64,000 bases of DNA from Sphingorhabdus pulchriflava. GTDB lineage: Bacteria > Pseudomonadota > Alphaproteobacteria > Sphingomonadales > Sphingomonadaceae. Of the stretch, positions 1 to 11,646 are shown piece by piece. How positions within the stretch are numbered: the stretch's first letter is position 1; each line of letters begins with the position of its first letter. Where the stretch lies: the NCBI RefSeq assembly GCF_003367235.1, contig NZ_QRGP01000001.1:434001-498000 (forward strand), given 5' to 3'. A program made the position numbers and the translations under genes. The notes below the pieces were generated by a model. It searched no databases, was not told the origin of the DNA, and saw only the letters and a list, made by a program, of their open reading frames with translations.

Positions 1-1258
<1,258 letters not shown>

Positions 1259-2137
1259 TTAGAGCGCTTCGGCGCCCGAAATGATTTCAACGAGTTCGGT
1301 GGTGATCGCAGCCTGACGGGTGCGGTTATACTGGATGGTCAGCTTGTTGATCATATCGCCTGCGTTGCGCGTGGCGTTGTCCATGGCTGTCATCTTTGAG
1401 CCTTGTTCCGACGCCGCATTTTCGCGCTGGGCGCGCAGCAGTTGCACGGCAACATTGCGCGGCAGCAGGTCGGCGAGGAGTTCTTCCTCATCGGGTTCAT
1501 ATTCGACCGAGGCCGATGCAGCGGCAGGAGCGTTGTCGTTCGACAGCGCAACCGGCATCAGCTGCAATTCGGTCGGCTCCTGCGTCAGGACGCTGACAAA
1601 TTTGTTGAAGAACAGGTGCGCGACATCAAATTCGCCACCTTCAAAGCGTGCGATCAAATCGTCCGACCAGCCTTTGACGGCGTCATAGCCGAGCTTGCCC
1701 AGATCGCCGGGTTCCACGCTTTCGACAATGTCATTGCGATAGAAGCGGACAAGTCCGTCCTTGGCCTTTTTGCCGATTGTGTAGAATTTGACGGTCTTGC
1801 CCTGGCCCTTCAACTCGTCGGCGCGCTTGCGGGCGAGGCGGACGATGTTGGTGTTGAACGCACCTGCCAGGCCCTTGTCGCTGGTGGCGACAACGAACAG
1901 GTGGACATCGTCCTTGCCCGTTCCGGCAAGAAGCTTGGGTGATTGCGGGCCGACGGTGACCTTGGAAGCGATGGACGAAACCACCTTCTCCAAACGCTCG
2001 GCATAAGGACGCGAGGCTTCAGCAGCCTCTTGCGCGCGCTTCAGCTTCGCGGCGGCGACCATCTTCATCGCCTTAGTGATCTTCTGGGTCGATTTGACCG
2101 AGTTGATCCGTATTTTGAGGGCCTTTAGGCTAGCCAT
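1259..2137 (-). CDS. atpG: ATP synthase F1 subunit gamma
   Basis: Central stalk subunit that rotates inside the alpha3beta3 head. The 292-residue length fits the family. The N-terminus (MASLKALKIRINSVKSTQKI) and the C-terminal stretch ending ELVEIISGAEAL are the two conserved coiled-coil ends of gamma subunits. A low-complexity acidic/alanine segment in the last third (around APAAASASVEYEPDEEELL) is the variable region. The gene lies 12 bp downstream of atpA and 27 bp upstream of atpD in the same operon. No anomaly is seen. Confidence 0.97.
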   Translation of the reverse strand: MASLKALKIRINSVKSTQKITKAMKMVAAAKLKRAQEAAEASRPYAERLEKVVSSIASKVTVGPQSPKLLAGTGKDDVHLFVVATSDKGLAGAFNTNIVRLARKRADELKGQGKTVKFYTIGKKAKDGLVRFYRNDIVESVEPGDLGKLGYDAVKGWSDDLIARFEGGEFDVAHLFFNKFVSVLTQEPTELQLMPVALSNDNAPAAASASVEYEPDEEELLADLLPRNVAVQLLRAQRENAASEQGSKMTAMDNATRNAGDMINKLTIQYNRTRQAAITTELVEIISGAEAL

Positions 2138-2149
2138 CTAACGATCCGA

Positions 2150-3682
<1,533 letters not shown>

Positions 3683-4249
3683 TTAGCCTTTCATCGCTTG
3701 CGCGAGGGAGTTCAAACGGGTTTTGATCGAATTGTCGATCAGGGTGCTTCCAATCTTGACGGTCAGGCCGCCAAGGATCGTGGGATCGATTTTGCTGGCA
3801 ATCGCGACATCGCGACCGACGCGGGCTTTGAGCTGTGCGCTCAAGGCTTTGGTCTGTGCGGCAGACAATACGTGGGCGCTCGTCACCTCTGCTGTGATCT
3901 CACCACGATGGGCCGAAGCCAGCGCAGCAAAAGCGCGGGCAACACCAGCGGTTTCGGCAAGGCGACGGTTCTCTGCAAGCACGCCGAGGGTCTTGGTGGT
4001 CAATGCGTCCAGCTTCATCGCCTTGGCGATGGCGGCAACAACCTTTTTAGCCGTATCGCGCGAGATTGAAGCATTGGTCGTGAGCGCGGCAAAATCGCTC
4101 GATTCGCTCAGCGCTTTCTGCACTTTGGCAAGGCTGGCTTCGACAGTGTCGATGGCCTTTGCCTCGCGCGCCAGTTCGAACAAAGCGGTGGCATACCGCC
4201 CTGAAAGACTGGCTTGAACATTAGCCTGATTGCCGCTGGAATTGTCCAC
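3683..4249 (-). CDS. atpH: ATP synthase F1 subunit delta, GTG start
   Basis: Peripheral-stalk subunit joining the F1 head to the F0 b-subunits. The open frame continues upstream to 4513, but the first 88 codons of that frame are unlike any delta subunit. The GTG at 4247-4249 is the likely start: it gives 188 residues (family usual is about 180-185) beginning VDNSSGNQANVQASLSGRYA, with the conserved SGRYATALFELA segment near the N-terminus, and an AGGGA lies about ten bases upstream. The C-terminal motif GGLTVKIGSTLIDNSIKTRL is the OSCP/delta signature. It is the first gene of the atp operon here; in alphaproteobacteria the F0 genes are commonly encoded elsewhere. Confidence 0.93.
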   Translation of the reverse strand: MDNSSGNQANVQASLSGRYATALFELAREAKAIDTVEASLAKVQKALSESSDFAALTTNASISRDTAKKVVAAIAKAMKLDALTTKTLGVLAENRRLAETAGVARAFAALASAHRGEITAEVTSAHVLSAAQTKALSAQLKARVGRDVAIASKIDPTILGGLTVKIGSTLIDNSIKTRLNSLAQAMKG

Positions 4250-4622
4250 GCGTTTCGTGTCCCTGTACAGACTGGAATATGGTCGTGACCTGAAGCACGA
4301 AGGAATCGATCCTTCGCAAAGTCGACGGGCCGGTAGCAGGGGATTTGCTGCGATGCAAGATGGCCTGACGTCGAATTCTCGGCTTCTGCACTTACACGTC
4401 ATGAGGCGGGGCAGATTAAAGACCGTAAGAGCAGTTTTGACGACAAGCAGCTTAATGGCAAGCCCTGTCATGGCATCGCGGTCGAACCCGTTCCATTCAA
4501 AAGCGAGGCGCAATCCATATCATGTGGTTTATCAGGGGCTATTTACTCTGCGCAGCTTGACCGTCTGACATCCCGGCACCTAAATGCAGGAGATCTAAAA
4601 GGCATTTGTGGGGAGCGGGTAG
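4250..4622. promoter_or_regulatory. Intergenic region between divergent atpH and the peptidase gene; contains a hairpin
   Basis: A 373-bp gap with no convincing gene. It must hold the promoter of the atp operon (minus strand) and that of the 4623 gene (plus strand), but I could not pick hexamers with confidence. A short inverted repeat, CGAAGG-N7-CCTTCG, lies at 4298-4316, in the region that would be the atpH leader; it has no following T-run and so is not an intrinsic terminator. No tRNA or small RNA fold was recognised. Confidence 0.5.
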
Positions 4623-6317
4623 GTGATCTTCAAATCAGCAATCAAAATGATATCGACGGTATCGGTCCTGGCTCTCTCGGCCCCCGCAATGGCCGAATGG
4701 AAAGTTGCCACCAGCGAGCATTTCGAAATGTACTCGCAGGAAAAGGAATCGGAGGTAGTCGACTTCGTCGCCAAACTTGAGCGGTTCAACATGCTGCTCA
4801 CTTATTTCAGTGGCGTGGCGCAGGAGCGCCCTGGGCGACGATTGAAGGTTTATTGGGTTCGGAACGCGAACCAGGTTCAGGAGATTATCCGCGCCATCAA
4901 CAGCGGCGTTCAGGGCTATTATGTGTCAGCCACGCCTTATGGTGCGATTGCAGTCGTCCCAGGCGAAACCAAAGCCCGCGGAAGCCGGCACGCCGGGGCA
5001 GACAAGCAGGAAGGCATCGATCCTGAGGAAGTCATCTTCCACGAATACAGCCATCATTTCATGCTGCAGAATTTTCCGGTCGCGTTACCCGGCTGGTTTA
5101 TCGAAGGCTTTGCCGAATATTATGGTTATACAAAAATGGATCCCAATGGCGATATCCGGCTGGGAAATTATGCCGAATCGCGCACCGCCGAGATCAACTA
5201 TTTCGGTATCGCCAATCTGGAAAAGCTGCTCGATCCCAACGAACGATCCGGGATTGGCAGCTTTTACGGGACATCGTGGCTGCTGACGCATTATCTCAAT
5301 TTCGATCCCGCCCGCAAAAAGCAATTCGATGGCTATCTGGCAGATGTGCAGAATGGGATGCCGAGTGTCGATGCGGCGAACAAGAATTTCTCCGGTGGCA
5401 TTTCGCAACTCCGCAAGGATCTGGACAAATATTGGCGCGGACGGAATTTCAAATTCCAGACATTGTCCAATGTCCGTGACTATGATCGCGCGAAGATCAA
5501 GGTGACTCCGCTACCGGCAGATGAAAGCGCCGCGATTATCCAGTCGATCCGTTTCTATTCCGGAGGAGCCGAAGACAAAACCGAACGACAGCGGTTGCGC
5601 GGATTTCTGCAAGATGCCGCGAAGTCGCAGCCACAATCAGCCTTTCTGAAGGCGTTCCTCGCCGATATCTATTACCAGAATGACGAGGATGATCTGGCAA
5701 TTGCGACGGCGGCCGAAGCCCTGACGGTGGACCCGAGCCACCACCGAGCCCGTCTGGTCAAGGCGGTTTCGTTGATGGAAAAGGCGCAAACGCTCGAAGG
5801 TGGCGACACCAAGCGCAACGAATTGAGCGCGGCAGAAGCCAAAGTGACACCGCCCGATCCCGACGGCACAATTGTGGTGACAGCCAGTCGCAACGCCCAA
5901 TCGCAGCCTTTATGGGCAGAGGCGCTCAAGCTGATTTCGGCCGCTAACCGAGCCGACCCGGACGATCCCTATCCGCTCTATCTCTACTATGAATATCTGC
6001 GACGCAGGGGTGAGCCATTGAACGAAGTGGCGGTAGACGGCCTGACGAAGGCGCATGTCACTTCACCCCAATACACGCCGTTCCGCTTTGCACTGGCACA
6101 GGCCTTCTCGGCCGAGGGTGACAACAAATCCGCCGCCGCGCTGGCCAAGGCGATGGCATATTCCCCGCATCCCAGCACCGATCGCCGGATCGCGAGGGCT
6201 TTGCTCAAACGCTACGAATGTCTGATTGCTGATCCGAAAGCGGCGTGTGATTTCAAGGTTTTGACAGCGGAAGAAGAAGAAAAGGAAGAGAAGGCGGCAA
6301 AGGATAAGCCAGCTTGA
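4623..6317 (+). CDS. Secreted HExxH zinc-peptidase-like protein with TPR-type helical repeats
   Basis: A 564-residue exported protein. The GTG at 4623 is preceded by GGAGCGGG and gives a signal peptide (residues 1-24, cut after ALSAPAMA). An HEYSH motif at 140-144, followed by WFIEGFAEYYGY at 158-169, is a gluzincin-type zinc site (HExxH plus downstream Glu), resembling the DUF1570/peptidase MA-like group. The second half (about 310-545) is made of helical pairs like TPR repeats, and the protein ends in a Lys/Glu-rich tail. Family knowledge suggests a periplasmic or outer-membrane-associated hydrolase; the substrate is unknown. It stands alone, 25 bp before the dienelactone hydrolase gene. 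Confidence 0.75.
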   Translation: MIFKSAIKMISTVSVLALSAPAMAEWKVATSEHFEMYSQEKESEVVDFVAKLERFNMLLTYFSGVAQERPGRRLKVYWVRNANQVQEIIRAINSGVQGYYVSATPYGAIAVVPGETKARGSRHAGADKQEGIDPEEVIFHEYSHHFMLQNFPVALPGWFIEGFAEYYGYTKMDPNGDIRLGNYAESRTAEINYFGIANLEKLLDPNERSGIGSFYGTSWLLTHYLNFDPARKKQFDGYLADVQNGMPSVDAANKNFSGGISQLRKDLDKYWRGRNFKFQTLSNVRDYDRAKIKVTPLPADESAAIIQSIRFYSGGAEDKTERQRLRGFLQDAAKSQPQSAFLKAFLADIYYQNDEDDLAIATAAEALTVDPSHHRARLVKAVSLMEKAQTLEGGDTKRNELSAAEAKVTPPDPDGTIVVTASRNAQSQPLWAEALKLISAANRADPDDPYPLYLYYEYLRRRGEPLNEVAVDGLTKAHVTSPQYTPFRFALAQAFSAEGDNKSAAALAKAMAYSPHPSTDRRIARALLKRYECLIADPKAACDFKVLTAEEEEKEEKAAKDKPA

Positions 6318-6342
6318 CCACCACCTGCTTGGAGAGAATGAC

Positions 6343-7020
6343 ATGGGCCAAATGACCAAGATGAAAATGTCCGACGGCGCCGAAATCGCCGTCTATCATG
6401 CAGAGGCCGGAGGTGAGCGTAAGGGCGGGTTGGTCCTGATTCAGGAAATCTTCGGCGTCACCGACCATATTCGCGAATTGTGCGACGAATATGCGGCGGA
6501 CGGCTATGAAGTGCTCTCACCCGCCTTGTTCGACCGCGAGCATCCGGGGTTCGAATGCGACTATACCGGCCCGGAATTCGAACGCGCGGTTGAACTGGCG
6601 CGTAAGCTGCATCCTTTTGATCAGTCGCTCGCCGACGCGCAGACCTGCATAGATGCGCTGAAAGACAATGGTCCGGTCTTTATCACCGGCTATTGCTATG
6701 GCGGTTCGGTCGCATGGCGGATGGCGCAGATCAGCCCCGATCTGGCGGCCGCGAGCAGCTATTATGGCAGCATGGTTCCGACTATCTTTGCCGATCCGGC
6801 CCCGCGCTGTGCGACCATCGCCCATTTCGGACGCTTCGATCAGGGCATACCAATGGAGGGCGTTGAGGCGCTGATCGAAAAGGCGCACCCGACCGCGCAG
6901 ATTTTCGTCTACGACGCCAATCACGGCTTTAATAGCGACCGGCGCAAGGATTATCATGAACCGAGTTCGGAGTTGGCAAGGGAACGCACGCTGGCGCTCT
7001 TTAAGGCGTGCGGCGGCTAG
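6343..7020 (+). CDS. Dienelactone hydrolase family protein
   Basis: A cytosolic alpha/beta-hydrolase of 225 residues. The nucleophile motif GYCYGG places Cys118 as the catalytic residue. Asp166 (GRFDQGIP) and His194 (YDANHGFN) complete a Cys-Asp-His triad, and Glu35 (LIQEIFG) is the conserved companion glutamate of dienelactone hydrolases. True enzymes of the family open lactone rings in the chlorocatechol pathway, but most chromosomal homologues have unknown substrates, and no chlorocatechol genes are nearby. GGAGAG precedes the ATG. Its stop lies 3 bp from the end of the convergent molybdenum oxidoreductase gene. Confidence 0.88.
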   Translation: MGQMTKMKMSDGAEIAVYHAEAGGERKGGLVLIQEIFGVTDHIRELCDEYAADGYEVLSPALFDREHPGFECDYTGPEFERAVELARKLHPFDQSLADAQTCIDALKDNGPVFITGYCYGGSVAWRMAQISPDLAAASSYYGSMVPTIFADPAPRCATIAHFGRFDQGIPMEGVEALIEKAHPTAQIFVYDANHGFNSDRRKDYHEPSSELARERTLALFKACGG

Positions 7021-7022
7021 GT

Positions 7023-9185
7023 TTATTCAAACCAGACGGGCGTTGCCTTGAAACTAGGTGTCTTTGAACGCGGGTCGATTTTGGTGCCGGTCAATATATT
7101 GGCCTCAGGATAATAGGCCATCACACTGCCTTTGGCCAAATCAAAGGATTTGATCGTCACTCCTTCCATTCGGCCTTGCGCCGAAACCAGCGTAGCGGTG
7201 CCCCCATCGTTCAGCCCGTGTGCGGCAATGTCTGCGGGTGACAGCATGACCGTCCACCGGTCGGCATCGCCGCGATAGCTGTCAGTGCGTTCGTAGATGA
7301 TAGTGTTGAACTGCCCTTCCGATCGCACCGTCGTCAGGATCAGGGGCGCATCGTGCGGTTTGGGTGTTGGTCGGGTGACGAAATGCGCCTTGCTGTCTGC
7401 CGTCTGGAAGGCGGGGGTGTGGAGCAAGCGGTTGGCGATGTGGAATTCCTGTTTGGCGACATCGATGTCGGCGAGCGGCTCCATACCCGGAACGATTTTG
7501 GCGATTGCTTCCCTTATGGTCCGGTGCTGCTTGAACGTCTGCCAATCAATCGGGCAGTCGGGCAACAAACGGGATGCCAGATCGGCCAGGATGGTCACCT
7601 CGGGCCGGACATTGTCGAGCCGGTCGATGCCGCCGTCGGAAAGTCGGACAAAGTTGAACATCGATTCCTGCGTTGTCGGCTGCCATTCTTCGTCGCGCGC
7701 GGTGACGGGCAGGATCAGGCTCTCGCCCGCATCGACGCCTTCGATATGGCCGCGGTTGATCGTTGTCGTCAGGAACAGCTTGAATCCGATCCGATCCATC
7801 GCGGTGCGCGCCCATCCTGATTGCGGGTTCGCTTGAAACAAATTGCCGCCCATGATGATCGCAGCATCGATATCACCTGTTTCGGCTGCCTTCATCGCGG
7901 CCATGGTGTCGTAGCCTTTGCTTCGGGGCAGTTTGAAATCGAAGGCCCGCTCCATCGCGACTATAACGTCGTCGGCCAGTACCGGTTTGACCCCGATCGT
8001 ACCAATGCCCTGCACATTGCTATGTCCGCGCAAGGGAAGAAGTCCTGCGCCTAGGCGACCGATCATCCCGCGCAGCAGCGCCAGATTGGCGATATATTCG
8101 ACCGTATCCGATCCGTGAACATGATGCGTCACGCCCATGCCCCAGGCAAACACCGCATTTTTGGCGCTGGCATAAAGTGCCGCGACGCGTTCGATGTCTG
8201 CGCGTGATATTCCCGCCGCAACCTCGATTTCGGTCCAGTCCTGCCGTTCGATATCGGCGCGCCATTCGGCAAAGCCGGTGCAGTGGTCGGCGATGAATTC
8301 GGTCGCTTCAGCGCCTAGAGCCAGCACGGCTTTTGCGAGTCCTTTGAGCAAGGCTATGTCGCCGCCGATGCGGGGTTGCAGATAGTCTGACGCGATCTCT
8401 GTCCCGCCGGTCAACATAGAGCGCGCGCTTTTGGGGACGGCAAATTTGATGAGGCCGGGTTCCTTGGCGGGATTGATGAACACCACATCACCCCCACGTT
8501 CGCGCACGCCTTTTAACTGGTGGATGAAGCGCGGGTGGTTGGAGGAGGGGTTGGCGCCAATGACCAGCAGAAAATCTGCCAGCCCCAAATCGGCCAGTTC
8601 GACGGTCGAAGTGCCTGTGCCTATGGTGGTGTCCAGCCCGACGCCCGTTGCCTGGTGGCAGTAATAGGAGCAGTTGTTGACATTGTTCGTGCCCCAGACG
8701 CGGGCGAGCAGCTGGAAGACAAACCCAGCCTCGTTTGATGAACGGCCTGACGAGTAAAAGAAGCTGCAGTTCGGGTCGATATCCCGCAACCGCGCCGCTG
8801 CATGGTCGAGCGCCCAGTCCCACTCGACCGGCTGATAGCGGTCGCTGCCTGCAGGTTTGTAAATCGGCGTGCCCAGCCTTCCAAGATGCTCGAGTTCATA
8901 GCCGTCGAGTTCGCGCAGGTCATCAAGGCTATGGGTCAGAACTTCGATCGGGATCGGCTGCTGTATATCGGTTGATTGCGCCTGGATCGACTTGTTGCAG
9001 ACGCTTGGAAATTCACCCAGTTCGTTGACCATCCCGCCCCGTTGACCGCCCATACCGAGCCCGCACGCCTTGCAGGCATTATGCGAGGTGAGCGCCTTGG
9101 CGCTGTTTTTGAGGCCGATACGCCGCGCTGTTGCAAGCGCATATAGGACCTTTTTTGGGCCGCCGCCGACTGTCTGTTTGGTCAT
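7023..9185 (-). CDS. FdhF/YdeP family molybdopterin oxidoreductase
   Basis: A 720-residue protein with the full molybdopterin oxidoreductase fold and a C-terminal molydopterin dinucleotide-binding domain (about residues 595-715). It resembles E. coli YdeP and the alpha chain of formate dehydrogenases. The N-terminal cluster region has CKAC (38-41) and C63 but not the four-cysteine set of classical formate dehydrogenase, as is usual in the YdeP group. No TAT signal is visible, so it is cytoplasmic. ATG at 9183-9185 is preferred to an upstream TTG at 9224, which would add 13 residues without family likeness. No partner subunit is encoded nearby, so the electron acceptor and substrate are unknown. 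It is divergent from the DUF1203 gene. Confidence 0.85.
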   Translation of the reverse strand: MTKQTVGGGPKKVLYALATARRIGLKNSAKALTSHNACKACGLGMGGQRGGMVNELGEFPSVCNKSIQAQSTDIQQPIPIEVLTHSLDDLRELDGYELEHLGRLGTPIYKPAGSDRYQPVEWDWALDHAAARLRDIDPNCSFFYSSGRSSNEAGFVFQLLARVWGTNNVNNCSYYCHQATGVGLDTTIGTGTSTVELADLGLADFLLVIGANPSSNHPRFIHQLKGVRERGGDVVFINPAKEPGLIKFAVPKSARSMLTGGTEIASDYLQPRIGGDIALLKGLAKAVLALGAEATEFIADHCTGFAEWRADIERQDWTEIEVAAGISRADIERVAALYASAKNAVFAWGMGVTHHVHGSDTVEYIANLALLRGMIGRLGAGLLPLRGHSNVQGIGTIGVKPVLADDVIVAMERAFDFKLPRSKGYDTMAAMKAAETGDIDAAIIMGGNLFQANPQSGWARTAMDRIGFKLFLTTTINRGHIEGVDAGESLILPVTARDEEWQPTTQESMFNFVRLSDGGIDRLDNVRPEVTILADLASRLLPDCPIDWQTFKQHRTIREAIAKIVPGMEPLADIDVAKQEFHIANRLLHTPAFQTADSKAHFVTRPTPKPHDAPLILTTVRSEGQFNTIIYERTDSYRGDADRWTVMLSPADIAAHGLNDGGTATLVSAQGRMEGVTIKSFDLAKGSVMAYYPEANILTGTKIDPRSKTPSFKATPVWFE

Positions 9186-9289
9186 GCTTTTGGAATAGAG
9201 ACAGATGACCGACTTTGAAAGCAAGATACGGGACGCGGCGTTTTTTGGTTGCGCTTATTCAGCAGAGAACGACCAAAGAAGGACATGAC

Positions 9290-9757
9290 ATGACTTACAA
9301 GATCACAGGACTATCGCCAGTCGCATATGCTCACCTGTTCGAAATGGATGATGCACAACTGGCCCAGATCAACGCTCGCCGCGTAAAGGCAGCGGCCAGC
9401 AAGGGCTTTCCTTGCCGCGTTTCTCTTGAGGATGCAGAGGAGGGAGAGAACCTCATCCTTTTCCATCATGTCAGCCATGACGTCGCTACGCCGTATCGAT
9501 CTGCCTACGCCGTCTATGTTCGGGAAAAAGCGACAGATGCGGCAGAATATGTCGATCAGACACCACCGGTGTTTGAAGGCCGTCCGATTGGATTGCGCGG
9601 CTTTGATGCCGACGGAAATCTGTGCAATGCGGCACTGGCGCTTCCCGGACAGGCGGACATGCGAATTCGCGAACTGTTCGACAGCGCTGAAATCGCCTAT
9701 ATCCATGCGCACAACGCCGCGCATGGCTGCTTTTCGGCAGCAATAGAACGAAACTGA
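9290..9757 (+). CDS. DUF1203 domain-containing protein
   Basis: A protein of 155 residues that covers the whole DUF1203 family. The family pattern is seen in PCRVSLEDAEEGE near residue 45 and ATPYRSAYAVYVRE around residues 66-79. The biochemical role of DUF1203 is unknown. An in-frame start 75 bp upstream exists, but the ATG at 9290 has an AGGA six to nine bases before it and begins where family members begin. The stop is followed after one base by the ada start, so the two genes are probably co-translated. Confidence 0.8.
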   Translation: MTYKITGLSPVAYAHLFEMDDAQLAQINARRVKAAASKGFPCRVSLEDAEEGENLILFHHVSHDVATPYRSAYAVYVREKATDAAEYVDQTPPVFEGRPIGLRGFDADGNLCNAALALPGQADMRIRELFDSAEIAYIHAHNAAHGCFSAAIERN

Positions 9758-9758
9758 G

Positions 9759-10778
9759 ATGATCGACCCCGACACCGCATGGAATGCCGTACAGCGCCGT
9801 GATCGTGCCTTTGATGGGCGCTTCGTAACCGGCGTGCTGACAACCGGCATCTATTGCCGCCCAAGTTGTGCAGCCCGGCACCCTGCACGCGCCAATGTGC
9901 GCTTCTTTGCGGATGGCGCAGCGGCGCAGCAAACCGGGCTGCGGCCGTGCAAACGTTGCCTGCCCGATGATGTGGCGCGAGATGAAATCGCCGTGACGAA
10001 AGCCTTGAAGTTACTCCGCTCCGATGCGCCACCGGCTCTCGAAGAACTGGCAGCAGCCGTTGGCTATGCGCCCTATCACTTCCACCGGCTGTTCAAGCGC
10101 GCTACCGGTGTAACGCCAGCAAGCTTTGCGCGCGCTGAGAGGGCAGGAAGGGCGGAGTCTGCCTTGGCGACGGAAGCGCGGGTGACCGATGCCATTTACG
10201 AGGCAGGCTATTCGGGCCCCAGCCGATTTTACGAAGACACGAAAGGACGTTTGGGGATGACGCCAAGCGCATGGAAAAATGGCGGGGCAGGGGTGGTCAT
10301 ACGCTGGGCGGTGGTCGACACGTCGCTTGGTCAAATGCTTGTCGCTACAACGGAAAAGGGGATTTGCCGTTTGTCCTTCGACGAAGACGAGCAAGCCTTG
10401 GTAGCGCGCTTTCCAAAAGCGCACATCCTGCCAGCCGATGCGACGACCAGTGCGATGATATCGGGGGCTGTGGCGGCCGTCGAAAACCCGGCACGGATGC
10501 CTGATTTGCCATTGGACGTAGCAGGCACGGCGTTTCAGGAGGCGGTTTGGCAGGAACTGCGTCGCATTCCGATTGGAGAAACCCGGACCTATGCAAACAT
10601 TGCGGCAGCGGTTGGAAAGCCCAAGGCAGTGCGCGCGGCAGGCTCGGCCAACGGTGCAAACAATGTCGCTGTGCTGATCCCATGCCACCGCGTTGTGCGA
10701 ACCGATGGCAGTCTTGGCGGCTATGCCTATGGTCTGGAGCGAAAAGCAAAGCTGCTCGAGCGGGAAGGTGCTGGCTGA
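9759..10778 (+). CDS. ada: Ada: DNA phosphotriester and O6-methylguanine methyltransferase / AraC-type regulator
   Basis: Suicide DNA repair protein and transcription activator of the adaptive response to alkylation. The 339 residues hold three parts in order: an N-terminal zinc domain with Cys33, Cys37, Cys64 and Cys67 (the family accepts methyl groups on the residue equivalent to Cys37), an AraC-type helix-turn-helix around residues 85-165, and the C-terminal methyltransferase domain with the acceptor motif PCHR (Cys309). All key residues are present. The start lies one base after the DUF1203 stop (TGAGATG), which suggests coupling. Confidence 0.95.
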   Translation: MIDPDTAWNAVQRRDRAFDGRFVTGVLTTGIYCRPSCAARHPARANVRFFADGAAAQQTGLRPCKRCLPDDVARDEIAVTKALKLLRSDAPPALEELAAAVGYAPYHFHRLFKRATGVTPASFARAERAGRAESALATEARVTDAIYEAGYSGPSRFYEDTKGRLGMTPSAWKNGGAGVVIRWAVVDTSLGQMLVATTEKGICRLSFDEDEQALVARFPKAHILPADATTSAMISGAVAAVENPARMPDLPLDVAGTAFQEAVWQELRRIPIGETRTYANIAAAVGKPKAVRAAGSANGANNVAVLIPCHRVVRTDGSLGGYAYGLERKAKLLEREGAG

Positions 10779-10985
10779 CCCGGCACGCATCCCCATGCTA
10801 TAACTTCCGTCATAGCCCGGATTCGCGGCTATTGGCGGATATCGCAGGGTTTTTACATCCCTGACTTAATAATACTAACGGTCTGTTCACCCTTTTCCGC
10901 CATAGCGAATGCGATGCTGTGCGCAGTACAGCTTGTTTTTCAAGCGTCACCCTGCGGGCTTCGCGTGGGTTGAAAGGGAATGGGT
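10779..10985 (+). promoter_or_regulatory. Leader region of the exopolysaccharide operon
   Basis: A 207-bp gap between ada and the first polysaccharide gene. It should carry the operon promoter, though no hexamer pair is convincing. A small inverted repeat ATAGCC-N9-GGCTAT lies at 10812-10832. AAAGGGA at 10973-10979 is the ribosome-binding site that decides the downstream start: it sits six bases before the ATG at 10986 but directly against the ATG at 10980. Confidence 0.35.
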
Positions 10986-11627
10986 ATGGGCAAATCTTTG
11001 AAGTTTAAAGCTTTGTTGGCAATCAGCGCCAGCAGCTTGGCAACCACCGGTTGTTCGTCGGTCGGTGGTTCGAATCTGCCCGCAGCCCCGGCCATTCCGG
11101 CCCAACAGCAGGCGAGCGATGAATATATAATTGGTCCGCTCGATCAGATCACCATCTTCGTCTGGCGCAATCCGGAATTGGGCGCGAAAGTGCAGGTTCG
11201 ACCTGATGGCCGCATTACCACCCCTCTGATTACGGACATGCCGGCTGCCGGCAAGACCGCAACGATGCTGCAACAGGATATCAAGTTGCAGCTTTCGCAA
11301 TATATCAATGATCCGATCGTGTCAGTGATCGTCAACGAATTTGCCGCGACCAACAGCCAGCAGGTGAGGATTGTTGGCGCGACAGAAAAGCCAGCGTCTA
11401 TTCCCTATCGCGCGGACATGACATTGCTTGACGCAATGATTGCTGTTGGCGGGCTGTCCGAATATGCCGCAGGCAACAAGGCCCGGCTCGTCCGTCACAA
11501 CAAGGCGACCGGGCAAAGCCAGGAATATGCGCTGCGCATAGGCGACCTGATCAAGCGCGGCGACAGCAAGGCCAACGTACTGCTGCAACCGGGCGATGTG
11601 ATCATCATCCCCGAAAGCATGTTCTAA
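10986..11627 (+). CDS. XrtA-locus polysaccharide export protein (Wza family), probable lipoprotein
   Basis: Outer-membrane export channel protein for exopolysaccharide. The 213 residues hold a signal sequence ending in a lipobox-like TTGC, so it is probably lipidated, then a Poly_export domain (YIIGPLDQITIFVWRNPEL onwards) and a SLBB domain ending LLQPGDVIIIPESMF. The ATG at 10986 is chosen over 10980 because of the AAAGGGA spacing. It is the first gene of the XrtA cluster and is 19 bp from the chain-length gene. The assignment to the XrtA-type export family rests on both domains and context. Confidence 0.9.
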   Translation: MGKSLKFKALLAISASSLATTGCSSVGGSNLPAAPAIPAQQQASDEYIIGPLDQITIFVWRNPELGAKVQVRPDGRITTPLITDMPAAGKTATMLQQDIKLQLSQYINDPIVSVIVNEFAATNSQQVRIVGATEKPASIPYRADMTLLDAMIAVGGLSEYAAGNKARLVRHNKATGQSQEYALRIGDLIKRGDSKANVLLQPGDVIIIPESMF

Positions 11628-11646
11628 AAGGTAGCGGCTCAGCGAT

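Noticed and set aside
4298-4316. Hairpin CGAAGG-N7-CCTTCG upstream of atpH as a terminator
   Set aside because: It has no T-run on either strand and lies in the leader region of a divergent pair; kept only as a note within the intergenic feature.
4250-4622. A tRNA or small RNA in the gap upstream of atpH
   Set aside because: No cloverleaf, T-loop consensus or other recognisable RNA element could be read.
10812-10832. ATAGCC-N9-GGCTAT after ada as an intrinsic terminator
   Set aside because: The stem has only six pairs and no T-run follows within a few bases.
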